Source: Flammeovirga pectinis
GTDB taxonomy: Bacteria; Bacteroidota; Bacteroidia; Cytophagales; Flammeovirgaceae
Assembly (NCBI RefSeq): GCF_003970675.1
Contig: NZ_CP034562.1
Coordinates: 4,066,001-4,130,000, forward strand
Direction of reading: 5' to 3'
DNA: 64,000 bases
Numbering within the stretch: the stretch's first letter is position 1; each line of letters starts with the position of its first letter. The position numbers and the translations under genes were made by a program. Shown here piece by piece: positions 56,055 through 64,000 of the stretch. The notes below the pieces were generated by a model. The model worked only from the letters and a program-made list of their open reading frames with translations, had not been told where the DNA came from and did no database searches.

Positions 56055-57539
56055 TTATTTAAGAATGTAGTCAGTATCTGCTGTACCATTAATCATTACT
56101 TTTGCTTCGTTTCTATACACAACTTTAGCACCTGTATATACTCCTCCTAACACCTTAATTTCGTTATTAGAAGGTAAGTCTACATTGTACCTACCAAGTG
56201 TTGATCCCACTGATGTTGCAGAATATTTTGCTGTGTAAACAACTGGTGCAATCGGATGTGTTTTATAACGCTGACCTCCTGCATCTTTAGTAACCAAAGA
56301 AACTACTCCTGGTTTGGGCGACATAGAATTCCTTACTGCAATTAATTTCGTTCTATGCAATTCAGTCATAAAACGTAGACCTTCTAAACCACTATCTGCA
56401 GGGTAATTTTCTACCTTTAAAGGGTTTGTACCTGCTGTCACTTTATTTTCTATAGTTTGAGTAAACGAGATATTTTCAATTTTTGTATTAATAAACTTTC
56501 CCCTTCTACCTAAAGGTGTTAAACTTGCTGAAGCGATATACACAGCCGACAAACTATTTTTTGCTGATAATCCAGTTGCATAAATGTTGCTACAAATTTT
56601 AGCATGTGGCTTAATAAACAAAGCAGTAAAACCCAACTCATTTGATACATTTTTGATGTATATATCATCTATTGAGCCCATTTTTTTACTCTTCGTTAAA
56701 TTAAGATCATCCTTAGCTTTACCACTGCCCGGCTCAAGACGTACTGTAATTCCTTGGTTTCCTGACAAGTTTTCCATGTAAATCCGTTTGCCGCTAAAAG
56801 GCTGAACAAGTGCATAACCTGTACCTATTTTTGTTGCTTTTGCATTCTTTACAACACCTTGCATTGGAATACGGTTAAACGTTTCTAAATCATAAGTGTG
56901 TCGACCATCAATTTTACCTAAATACCTACTATCTGCAACTAAAAATACAGAAGGGTTTAATGTATAATTATCTTTAATAATAAAACGAGAAAGTGCAAAG
57001 TTCTTAACATAGCCAACTTTAAATGGTGTAGCATCTGCAAGAGGGTTAAAATTTCCTAGATCAATAGTAAACCAAGAGTTTGGATTATCTGCTGCTCCTA
57101 CAATTTCTATATTCGAAATTTGCTCTTGACTTTTATTTGTAATACGCCCTAAATTAAATAACGTACTATTACCATTTGAACGATCAATTTTAAACGTTAC
57201 ATTGCTTTCTACTTCAATTCTAATATTAGATTTAAGATGAATTTGACCTAAAGTATACGTACCCGATAAAAATTTAACAACCCCTCCACCCAATGCAGAA
57301 AGACGTTCAATTTCATCATTTACTTGCTTTGCAGTAGCTTGACCGTTTCTAAAAATAGCTGTGTCTTTTACCTTTACACGGTTTACAAAGAAAGTAAGGT
57401 TTCTTGTTCCAATAGTTGCTTTGTGAGTTCCAATAGTACTTTGTGCAATACTATCAAATTGAGAGCATAGAAAAATAGTTGAGATTAAGAGAGCCTTTTT
57501 TAAGACCTCCATTTTAAAGTAATAATTCTTAATTTTCAT
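56055..57539 (-). CDS. GH82 iota-carrageenase-like parallel beta-helix enzyme
   Basis: 494 aa with a signal peptide (an inner start at 57512 gives a more usual 'MEVLKKALLISTIFLCS'). Right-handed beta-helix with the N-terminal cap 'VNDEIERLSALGGGVVKFLSG'. Compared from memory with the Alteromonas iota-carrageenase (Gln222, Glu245, Asp247, His281): Gln246 ('ALVQPFSG') and Glu269 ('GITVRLEPG') have the same 23-residue spacing and His312 ('FIKPHAK') is present, but the Asp two positions after the Glu is Gly271. A GH82 or GH82-like enzyme cutting iota-carrageenan is likely; the Asp loss could mean altered activity or a divergent clade. It heads a unit with the small T9SS protein and the GH167-like gene. 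Confidence 0.72.
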   Translation of the reverse strand: MKIKNYYFKMEVLKKALLISTIFLCSQFDSIAQSTIGTHKATIGTRNLTFFVNRVKVKDTAIFRNGQATAKQVNDEIERLSALGGGVVKFLSGTYTLGQIHLKSNIRIEVESNVTFKIDRSNGNSTLFNLGRITNKSQEQISNIEIVGAADNPNSWFTIDLGNFNPLADATPFKVGYVKNFALSRFIIKDNYTLNPSVFLVADSRYLGKIDGRHTYDLETFNRIPMQGVVKNAKATKIGTGYALVQPFSGKRIYMENLSGNQGITVRLEPGSGKAKDDLNLTKSKKMGSIDDIYIKNVSNELGFTALFIKPHAKICSNIYATGLSAKNSLSAVYIASASLTPLGRRGKFINTKIENISFTQTIENKVTAGTNPLKVENYPADSGLEGLRFMTELHRTKLIAVRNSMSPKPGVVSLVTKDAGGQRYKTHPIAPVVYTAKYSATSVGSTLGRYNVDLPSNNEIKVLGGVYTGAKVVYRNEAKVMINGTADTDYILK

Positions 57540-57942
57540 AGTAATTTGTTTAACAATGAATCTATCATCAATGCTGATAGTATAGATTCACTAGTGTTCA
57601 TTCCATTTAATAGATGCTTCTAAAAGTTTCTTATTGTTGATCAGTCAATTCGATATCTTTTAGAGAAAACATAAATAAATGTTTATCATACATTTCATTC
57701 AAAACAAAAGTATATGAGACACTTACTAATTAAGTTACTTTACGTATAAATGATGTTGTTTTAAGTTGATTAAATTACCGGTCTTCCTTCTTAATTTAAG
57801 TTGAAAACATATTTTCACACATCCTTCCAATCATTAATTTATTCAAGTTTTTTTTAACAAGAACTCAATTAAATTTGGTTGATATGAAAGTAGGTAATAA
57901 GGTATTTTAAATTAAAAACAACATCAATTTTAACGATATATC
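57540..57942. other. Intergenic region, 403 bp
   Basis: AT-rich, non-coding. It should hold the promoter of the minus-strand GH82-like unit and the 3' end of the ACT-domain gene. I see no clear hairpin terminator or operator in it. Confidence 0.4.
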
Positions 57943-58341
57943 TTATTGATTTTTAGACAGTTCAGTCAATACACTTATTGCTTTTTTTGCATCTTTCTTA
58001 TCAACAAAAATATGATCGTGATAGTACCCTGCTATTACATTACAACTGATTTGATTATTAGCCAACTCCGTTGAAAAAAGAGCCGTTAAACCCACTGCAT
58101 CAAGTGATGAATGTATTGTTAGTGTTATCCAAGAGGCTATATAATCATACTTTAAATTAAGTTTATCTGCCTTACCTTTTTCGATAACTATAGTTGTTCC
58201 TTCTTCTTCTTTAAACTCACAAATAGTCTCTTTTCGGTCAATACTATCAACGTCTATTAAGGTGGTAAATACATATTCTCCTTCATTTAATTTAGGAGTC
58301 ATTCCTTGTATTAATTTAGATAGATTAGTTTCTCCTGACAT
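57943..58341 (-). CDS. ACT-domain protein
   Basis: 132 aa, no signal peptide, so cytoplasmic. Two ACT-like halves: '[18 protein letters not shown]' with '[34 protein letters not shown]' (in pieces), then '[20 protein letters not shown]' and '[18 protein letters not shown]'. This is the arrangement of the stand-alone ACT_3/ACT_7 family, presumed amino-acid-binding regulators; the ligand is unknown. It has no evident link to galactan use and sits as a monocistronic insert between the GH110/GH2 operon and the GH82-like unit. Confidence 0.82.
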   Translation of the reverse strand: MSGETNLSKLIQGMTPKLNEGEYVFTTLIDVDSIDRKETICEFKEEEGTTIVIEKGKADKLNLKYDYIASWITLTIHSSLDAVGLTALFSTELANNQISCNVIAGYYHDHIFVDKKDAKKAISVLTELSKNQ

Positions 58342-58477
58342 CTTATTTTAGGTTTTTATAAATGAGTGAAAAATAGGTTTTTAGACCCGTAAATTGTGGA
58401 TTATCAAACTCAATCACAAACTTATTTAAATTTAAAAACGTTTGTTTTTAGACTTTATCACACTCTTTTAATTAAAA

Positions 58478-58550
58478 ATGATGCTAAAATTGAGGAAGGG
58501 TATTGTAATTAATTCTCAGTAATAAAAACAATCCTCTCTTTTAGCATCAT
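58478..58550 (-). terminator. Long imperfect hairpin downstream of the GH110 gene
   Basis: The outer stem is perfect over 12 bp: atgatgctaaaa (58478-58489) with ttttagcatcat (58539-58550). Inner pairing gagga/tcctc and attgt/acaat extends it. On the minus strand the structure is followed by TTTTTAATT, so it can terminate the GH2-GH110 transcript ~110 bp after its stop. At 73 nt it is longer than the other terminators here. Confidence 0.55.
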
Positions 58551-58659
58551 AAAAAACTGTGTCCTGAATTGATTTTCTGAGCCATCAATTCTCTATCGCA
58601 ATAAGTAATTCACATCATCAAAATCCCATAAGGTATTTTTGAAATATATAAATAAGTAG

Positions 58660-60474
58660 TTACTCCATCATTTCAATCGCTGTATTCTTTCGTATCTCAA
58701 TTGTTTCTTTTGATTTCTTATCTGTTTTAATTCCTAAAGTTGTATTACCAGAATAGGTATTCTTTTTAATCGAAATATCTGAACAGTTTACAAATTCGAA
58801 CATAGGTGCTTCTGAAAATAATTGCACTTTTTGAGTATTCTGAATAATCTGATTTCCTTCAATTAAAAGATTACTTGTATTGTATGCCCAAACTATTCTA
58901 TTATCAAACGTATTTATTTTATTATTGACAAACCTAATGTTCCTATCGTAAATAGCGGTTTTATCAAATGCTTTTCCTAACCTTGGCGTTACATACATTA
59001 CAGCATGTTCTACTCCACTTGTTGCACAATTATAGAACGTATTATTCTGAATTAACACATCTCCAACCTGTCCAGATTCAAACCAAAAAAACGATTCTCC
59101 TCTAAATAATATTGATGACATACTTGACGAAAGAAAGTTATCTTCGATGATAATTTCCAACGGAGTCTTTAAAATTATATTTCTTGCTCTATGGTTTTGA
59201 ATGGTACACCCACGCATTGTAAAAGTTGGGTTCCATGTCTTATTCTCAAGAATATCATTAATTTTTAGTGATGATGGAAGCACTTCATTAAACGTAATTT
59301 TAGAGAAACGATCATTAATACTATCCACTGATTTAACCGTAAGCACTTCCCCTCTGTCAGGATTTGGAGCCTGAATTAGCCAAATTTCATCTCCGCTGCC
59401 AGCAAACTCAAAGCCTAATTGCTGAAAATGTTCCAATTTAATAATTACACTATGCTTATCAATTACTTTATTTATGGTTACATAAGTTCCATGAACGTTT
59501 GTACCATCATCTAGCATGTTTTCAAAACGACAATTTTCTATTAAAACCTTGCCTTTTACATTACAAAAGTGTGTTGCATCTGCTGTTGAAGAAATAAGTC
59601 TATCGCTATCTTTTTCTACATAAACACCACTATTCTTAATTGTAATATTTTCAGATCGCTCTGCTAAAAAACCCATTCCTAAAGCATGGTGAACAACTAC
59701 TTTATCAAAAACAACATTAGCAGAAGAGATCACATGGAATGCTGGAGCATATCTATTTTCTTCGTGTGGTCCTTTAAAGTTAATCAATTCTCCATCTGCT
59801 GGATATCTTCTCATTTTACCATAGAAACGATAAATACCATCTTCTCTTTTTTCAACTTTTTCAGGTCTATAAGATTCATCCAATGCACCATGAGCCACTG
59901 CTTTTGTCTCTTCATCGAATGTAAGTGTATTTCCTAACCCCGTGTAATGATAACCATCAATATTTGGGAAGGTTATCACGCCTTTTTTGAGTTTCCAAGA
60001 ATACCCTTTTTGTGCCATTTTAATATCTACCCATTGTGCCTTTTTATCTGATGCCATCACCTTACCTTGAATTGTAAAAGGGATGTCCCAATCAATCGTT
60101 AAATTATTTACACTAACTGCAGAACAATGATCAAACAGAAATGGAAGAATTTGTCCGTGGAAAACTAATGCTGCACCATTTCCCTCAATTACTACGTTTT
60201 CAAAATTTTGGAATGGGAACGCAATCTTTTTCAATCCATTTCTGTGGTTCGTAATAAAGCTATATTTTTCGTATGCAAAATTTGGTTTAAATAAATAGGT
60301 TGCATTGTCTAACACTACTTTTACAGACTTATCTTTTACATTTTCTAATGCCGCTCGTAAAGTCATTGTCATGTCTTTTCCTTCTTCTGCTTTAAGGTGA
60401 ATTACCTCTTCTGCATTCGAAATATTAAGCATAAAAAACACGAGTATTACAGTGATATATTTAAAATTCATCAT
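58660..60474 (-). CDS. GH110 alpha-1,3-galactosidase
   Basis: 604 aa with signal peptide 'YITVILVFFMLNISNA'. Right-handed parallel beta-helix of full GH110 length. The three acidic catalytic positions are visible: Asp299 in 'SSTADATHF', and Asp322 and Asp323 in 'MLDDGTNVHGTY'. Their spacing of 23 residues equals that remembered for the marine PdGH110B (Asp321, Asp344, Asp345). GH110 enzymes release alpha-1,3-linked galactose by inversion, and a marine member acts on lambda-carrageenan-type ends. It follows the GH2 gene with 18 bp between, so alternate trimming of alpha-1,3 and beta-1,4 galactose from carrageenan oligosaccharides is inferred. Confidence 0.88.
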   Translation of the reverse strand: MMNFKYITVILVFFMLNISNAEEVIHLKAEEGKDMTMTLRAALENVKDKSVKVVLDNATYLFKPNFAYEKYSFITNHRNGLKKIAFPFQNFENVVIEGNGAALVFHGQILPFLFDHCSAVSVNNLTIDWDIPFTIQGKVMASDKKAQWVDIKMAQKGYSWKLKKGVITFPNIDGYHYTGLGNTLTFDEETKAVAHGALDESYRPEKVEKREDGIYRFYGKMRRYPADGELINFKGPHEENRYAPAFHVISSANVVFDKVVVHHALGMGFLAERSENITIKNSGVYVEKDSDRLISSTADATHFCNVKGKVLIENCRFENMLDDGTNVHGTYVTINKVIDKHSVIIKLEHFQQLGFEFAGSGDEIWLIQAPNPDRGEVLTVKSVDSINDRFSKITFNEVLPSSLKINDILENKTWNPTFTMRGCTIQNHRARNIILKTPLEIIIEDNFLSSSMSSILFRGESFFWFESGQVGDVLIQNNTFYNCATSGVEHAVMYVTPRLGKAFDKTAIYDRNIRFVNNKINTFDNRIVWAYNTSNLLIEGNQIIQNTQKVQLFSEAPMFEFVNCSDISIKKNTYSGNTTLGIKTDKKSKETIEIRKNTAIEMME

Positions 60475-60492
60475 TATTCTATTAATCTTAAA

Positions 60493-62844
60493 TTACTTAA
60501 CATCCAATTGATAACTACCTTTTAACCTCCCATTATCTGATGTTGCTTGTAGTTGTAAACCCTCTTTTAGAGACTGAAATTGTAAGACAGCTGTTCCAAT
60601 ACCAGCTTCAGTAATTATTCCATTTTTGTTCATTAAAGAGATATTTCCCTTTATTTTCAACTCAATTTCTTTATTGTAATTGGGTACTAAAGTCCCGTTT
60701 TTATCAACCACTTTGATATAGGCAAACACAACATCTTTGGTGTTTTTAGCTAATGGAACTTCACTTTCATCAATTTCTATCACCAAATGATCTACACTTT
60801 CAGGTGTTTTTACTATAGCTGTTTCTACCACTTTACCATCAATATATCCTATGGCTTTCAAAGTCCCTTTTTCAAATTTATTTAATTGAAAAGTAAACGG
60901 AGGATGAGGTAAATTAATGGCCTTTTTATCTTGATCTGGCTTCTGTTTTGCCACTAACTTATTATTAAGATAGAAGGCCACCTCATCACAATTACTATAT
61001 ACTTTTACAGACAAAGGTGATTTATCTGTCCAATAAGAAGCTATTTTTAAAGTAACTGGAATTTGTTTGGTTGGCGTACGTTGCGATTGATAAAAATAAT
61101 ACGCAAACTTCTCTATTCTAAAAAGATCTGAAATACCCGATAATTCTAAGTCATCATGATATCCGCGGTTGTAGTCAAACATTACCCAATAACCATCGCC
61201 AAATGCTTCTGTACTTAAATTATCATTTAGTGCCTCTTGCACATTATATGCTTGCATAAGTAACCGTTTTTCTCCGAAGCCCCTAGCTTGTCTACTCGAT
61301 GTTTCGTAGCGTGTAGTTTTATCTAATTGATGCTGATTTAAACCCGCATTTTTAGAGTAATATTCCCAATCTCCATATTCAGAAACAAAGTAAGGACCTT
61401 TCCACTCTTCTCTTGCTTCAGGATGTAAAATTCTATGTTGTCTTGCTTGTAAATAGATATCATAACCTTCATTCATCCATCCTGCCGAGAAGCTCTGTTT
61501 TGTAGGATACTCTTCGTGGGCAATTGTAGACAGTTTTTGCCTAAATTCCAAGGGCATTTTCGTTTCGTTTAAAGATACTTCCCAAGCAATTACGCTAGCA
61601 TGGTTTCTATCTCTTCGAATTAAATCTCTTGCAGTCTGAAAAATCTGATTTCTAAATTCAGTAGTTGGTTTATAATACTGCCAACCTAAAATAGCATCTA
61701 ATGTTAATAAGCCAAGAGAATCGCAGGCATCCATAAACGATGGAGAATGTGGATAATGTGATAATCTTACCACATCAAATCCTGCATTTTTAATCTTTAT
61801 TGCATCTCTAACTTCTGCATTTTTAGACAAAGCGTAACCAATATACGGATACTCTTGATGTCTATTTACTCCTCTTAAATAACGTTTTTCACCATTTAAA
61901 TAGAAATCTCTCCCTGCAAAGCCAATATGCTTGATACCTATCTTTGTAACCTCCTTATCAATACTTTTTTTTCCATCCATCACTTTAGTAATCAGTGTAT
62001 AAAGGTGTGGAGTGTTGGTATTCCATAACTTCGGGTTCTTTAAAGTAATGGATTGTTGACTGGTATGGCTTTCGTTACTTTTTACAAGAATAAGTTCACT
62101 TTTTATTCTACTTACAAGCTTATTTTTAAAGCGTAATTCCTGTACAATCGTAATATTTTTAGACGAATTATATTGATTTTTAATGTCAGTTTGAATAGCA
62201 ATAACCGCCTTTTTATCACTTACTTCTGGATAGGTAACAAAAATACCTCCTCCTGCTACTTTATTTTCTAAAATAGCATTCGTGATATGCAAAGGTTCTT
62301 TTATCATTAACCATGCATTTCTGTACAGGCCTCCAAAAGTATTAAAATCAAGAATTTTTAATGGCTTAGGTCCTGTTACTGCACTATCATTATTATCTAA
62401 CCTAACTACAATACAATTCTCTTTTCCAAAAGTAATGTACGGTGATATATCAAATACAAACGGCAGGTAACCCCCAATATGTTTTTTCACAAACTGACCA
62501 TTTACCCAAACTTCTGCACTATTCATTGCACCTTCAAACTCAACAAAAAACTTCTTATCCTTCTTTGTTTCATCAAAAGAAAAAGTTTTTCTATACCACG
62601 CTATTCCTTGCCATTGATTGTTTACTACCAAAGGTTCAATATTAGCAGTATGTGGTAATGTTACAGCTTCCCAATTCGTTGCATCGAAAGATAAATTACT
62701 AACTGTTTTATAGTCTAGTGTACTCGTTTCTTTAATAAATTTCCATTCTTTATTAAAGGATACTTTTTCACCAGCAACTACACTAAAAGAAGCTGTTAAA
62801 CTAATAGTTGTAAGAAGTAATATATATAGTAATAATTGTTTCAT
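60493..62844 (-). CDS. GH2 family beta-galactosidase
   Basis: 783 aa with signal peptide 'LLLYILLLTTISLTASFSVVAG'. Standard GH2 order: sugar-binding jelly roll ('FNKEWKFIKE', 'WYRKTFSF', 'NGQFVKKHIGGYLPFVFDIS'), Ig-like domain, TIM barrel starting 'RYLRGVNRHQEYPYIG', then C-terminal Ig-like domains ending 'LQATSDNGRLKGSYQLDVK'. Acid/base Glu427 lies in 'AWEVSLNE' and nucleophile Glu489 in 'YFVSEYGDWEYY'. It is probably periplasmic and removes beta-linked galactose from oligosaccharides. First gene of an operon with GH110, divergent from the sulfatase. Confidence 0.92.
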   Translation of the reverse strand: MKQLLLYILLLTTISLTASFSVVAGEKVSFNKEWKFIKETSTLDYKTVSNLSFDATNWEAVTLPHTANIEPLVVNNQWQGIAWYRKTFSFDETKKDKKFFVEFEGAMNSAEVWVNGQFVKKHIGGYLPFVFDISPYITFGKENCIVVRLDNNDSAVTGPKPLKILDFNTFGGLYRNAWLMIKEPLHITNAILENKVAGGGIFVTYPEVSDKKAVIAIQTDIKNQYNSSKNITIVQELRFKNKLVSRIKSELILVKSNESHTSQQSITLKNPKLWNTNTPHLYTLITKVMDGKKSIDKEVTKIGIKHIGFAGRDFYLNGEKRYLRGVNRHQEYPYIGYALSKNAEVRDAIKIKNAGFDVVRLSHYPHSPSFMDACDSLGLLTLDAILGWQYYKPTTEFRNQIFQTARDLIRRDRNHASVIAWEVSLNETKMPLEFRQKLSTIAHEEYPTKQSFSAGWMNEGYDIYLQARQHRILHPEAREEWKGPYFVSEYGDWEYYSKNAGLNQHQLDKTTRYETSSRQARGFGEKRLLMQAYNVQEALNDNLSTEAFGDGYWVMFDYNRGYHDDLELSGISDLFRIEKFAYYFYQSQRTPTKQIPVTLKIASYWTDKSPLSVKVYSNCDEVAFYLNNKLVAKQKPDQDKKAINLPHPPFTFQLNKFEKGTLKAIGYIDGKVVETAIVKTPESVDHLVIEIDESEVPLAKNTKDVVFAYIKVVDKNGTLVPNYNKEIELKIKGNISLMNKNGIITEAGIGTAVLQFQSLKEGLQLQATSDNGRLKGSYQLDVK

Positions 62845-63254
62845 CTTTTCAATCGTTTCTTATACTGTATGTGTTGGCTTACATTCAGATCAGATTATTA
62901 CGCCTTACTGATGTACTTAATAAACTACAAATGTGAGAAACTATTCACTAGACAATGTGTCTTTAAGTAAAAGTTGTGTTTTTAAAAGTACAACAATGTT
63001 TTTATGCTACGAATAAAACTTTTTGTTGTAGAAAAACAGCCTTTAAACTCTCAATTCACTGTTTAATAGAAATGAAGTAAAAATAGTTTATCATTATAAA
63101 TTAACTGTAACAGACAAACTAAAAACGCTTACAATCCTCTACTAGGTTATTTTTATCAATATTTGTTGGTGTGTAGTACAACTATTTTAAGTTTACACTA
63201 CTCCATTCTGGGAATTTTGTGACGTTCCTATAATTATTAAAATCAACATTTGAA
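62845..63254. promoter_or_regulatory. Divergent promoter region between GH2 and sulfatase genes
   Basis: 410 bp without an ORF. It lies between the starts of the minus-strand GH2-GH110 operon and the plus-strand sulfatase, so it should contain both promoters and probably an HTCS-responsive site. I could not define a consensus promoter with confidence. Confidence 0.4.
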
Positions 63255-64000
63255 ATGAAACAACTATCAACTATAGTAGTACTTTTAATTATTAGCCTAA
63301 GCTGTTCTTCCATTCAACAACAAAAAGAGCAGAAACAGGTAAATATATTATGGCTCTTTGGAGAAGATATTGATCCTTGGATGCCTATATATGGCGACTC
63401 TACCATTACAACTCCTAATATTGATTTACTTGCAGAAAATGGAGTCACTTTCACAAATTGTTATTCTATGTCTCCTGTATGTTCTCCTGCCCGATCTGGA
63501 ATTTTTACAGGTGCAATGCCAACTACTATTGGTATGCATAACCACAGAACTGGACGAACAGTAAATACTCCTTTACCGGATTATGTAAAAGTAGTTCCGC
63601 AATTATTTAAAGAACATGGCTACCATACTTTTAGTACTGGTAAAGATGATTTTAATTGGAGTTACAATTGGGACAATTACTGGACAGGAACTTATACAGA
63701 GAAAAAACATTTTGGTAAAACAGGTACTGGTAATTGGAACGATAGAAAAGAAGGGCAAGCATTTTTTGGAGTAATAGAATTGTATGGTGGAAAAAACAAG
63801 AAAAAGCCTTCCATTTTAGTCAATCCGGAAGACGTAAAAGTGCAACCTTACTACCCAGATATTCCTTCTGTAAGAAAAGAAATTGCAGACCATTATAACC
63901 AAATTAAGGTTACTGATAATGAAATTGGAGAGATTATAGAACAACTAAAAAAAGATGGTCTGTACGATAATACAATTATTGTATTTTTCTCTGATAATGG
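63255..64000 (+). CDS. S1-family sulfatase lipoprotein, 5' part, cut by window end
   Basis: The frame is open from ATG 63255 to the window edge (248 codons). Lipoprotein signal 'MKQLSTIVVLLIISLSC'. The sulfatase N-terminus 'VNILWLFGEDIDPWMPIYGD' carries the metal-binding acidic pair, and the formylglycine motif CSPAR lies in 'SPVCSPARSGIFTGAMP' (Cys about residue 76). Later 'HGYHTFSTGKDDFNW' and 'TIIVFFSDNG' are also family marks. It would remove sulfate esters from galactan oligosaccharides after maturation of the Cys by a sulfatase-maturating enzyme (not seen here). The S1 subfamily cannot be decided from this part. It lies next to GH2/GH110. Confidence 0.92.
   Translation, partial: MKQLSTIVVLLIISLSCSSIQQQKEQKQVNILWLFGEDIDPWMPIYGDSTITTPNIDLLAENGVTFTNCYSMSPVCSPARSGIFTGAMPTTIGMHNHRTGRTVNTPLPDYVKVVPQLFKEHGYHTFSTGKDDFNWSYNWDNYWTGTYTEKKHFGKTGTGNWNDRKEGQAFFGVIELYGGKNKKKPSILVNPEDVKVQPYYPDIPSVRKEIADHYNQIKVTDNEIGEIIEQLKKDGLYDNTIIVFFSDN

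Noticed and set aside
63358-63564. 68-codon plus-strand ORF inside the sulfatase
   Set aside because: It is out of frame with the sulfatase, which is clearly coding here (CSPAR motif) and runs off the window end.

Overview
The window is low-GC DNA (AT-rich throughout) from a marine Bacteroidota. A Flammeovirga-like member of the Cytophagales is my inference. The evidence is the set of type IX secretion (T9SS) C-terminal sorting domains, a hybrid two-component regulator (HTCS) beside glycoside hydrolases and a sulfatase for sulfated red-algal galactans, the absence of Shine-Dalgarno-like spacers, and lipoprotein signals of Bacteroidota type.

Region 1 (1-9.0 kb) is the 3' end of a RiPP cluster: a partial lantibiotic dehydratase (LanB), a C39-peptidase ABC exporter, an HlyD-type adaptor and a TolC-type outer-membrane protein. 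The tolC 3' end is cut by an IS6-family element (6647-7439). That element also abuts a 5'-truncated coiled-coil ORF and has no target-site duplication, as expected after an IS-mediated deletion. Three copies of a ~180-bp non-coding element follow, each ending in the same strong terminator, then a small lipoprotein gene whose signal peptide is out of frame by one base in an A-run.

Region 2 (9.0-12.8 kb, minus strand) has an AraC regulator, a small zinc-ribbon protein, an MBL-fold alkylsulfatase-like lipoprotein, an MsrQ/YedZ-like membrane protein and the remnant of an NmrA/QorB-type oxidoreductase.

Region 3 (13.2-41.6 kb) encodes large surface and secreted proteins. A minus-strand operon reads tail-collar protein, 2976-aa giant, 725-aa protein, 1237-aa protein. 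Divergent from it on the plus strand are an LruC-domain lipoprotein, a ~1.9-kaa repeat adhesin split by a one-base frameshift at a G6 run, and an M43-type metalloprotease. Two repeat modules are shuffled among these proteins: a ~110-aa 'FTES/GNA..H' repeat and an 'AFVN-E-RG' module.

Region 4 (41.6-64 kb) is a carrageenan-type polysaccharide utilisation region. It contains a DUF1254 protein, a small secreted protein, a DUF4380 protein, a kappa-carrageenase-like GH16, the HTCS regulator, a second GH16, a GH42/GH167-like beta-galactosidase, a small T9SS protein, a GH82 iota-carrageenase-like beta-helix, an ACT-domain protein, GH110, GH2 and the start of an S1 sulfatase. No SusC/SusD pair lies inside the window. 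The likely logic is that the HTCS senses released oligosaccharides; GH16 and GH82 act as endo-enzymes; GH167-like, GH110 and GH2 act as exo-galactosidases; and the sulfatase desulfates. All assignments are from reading the sequence; no database search was run.
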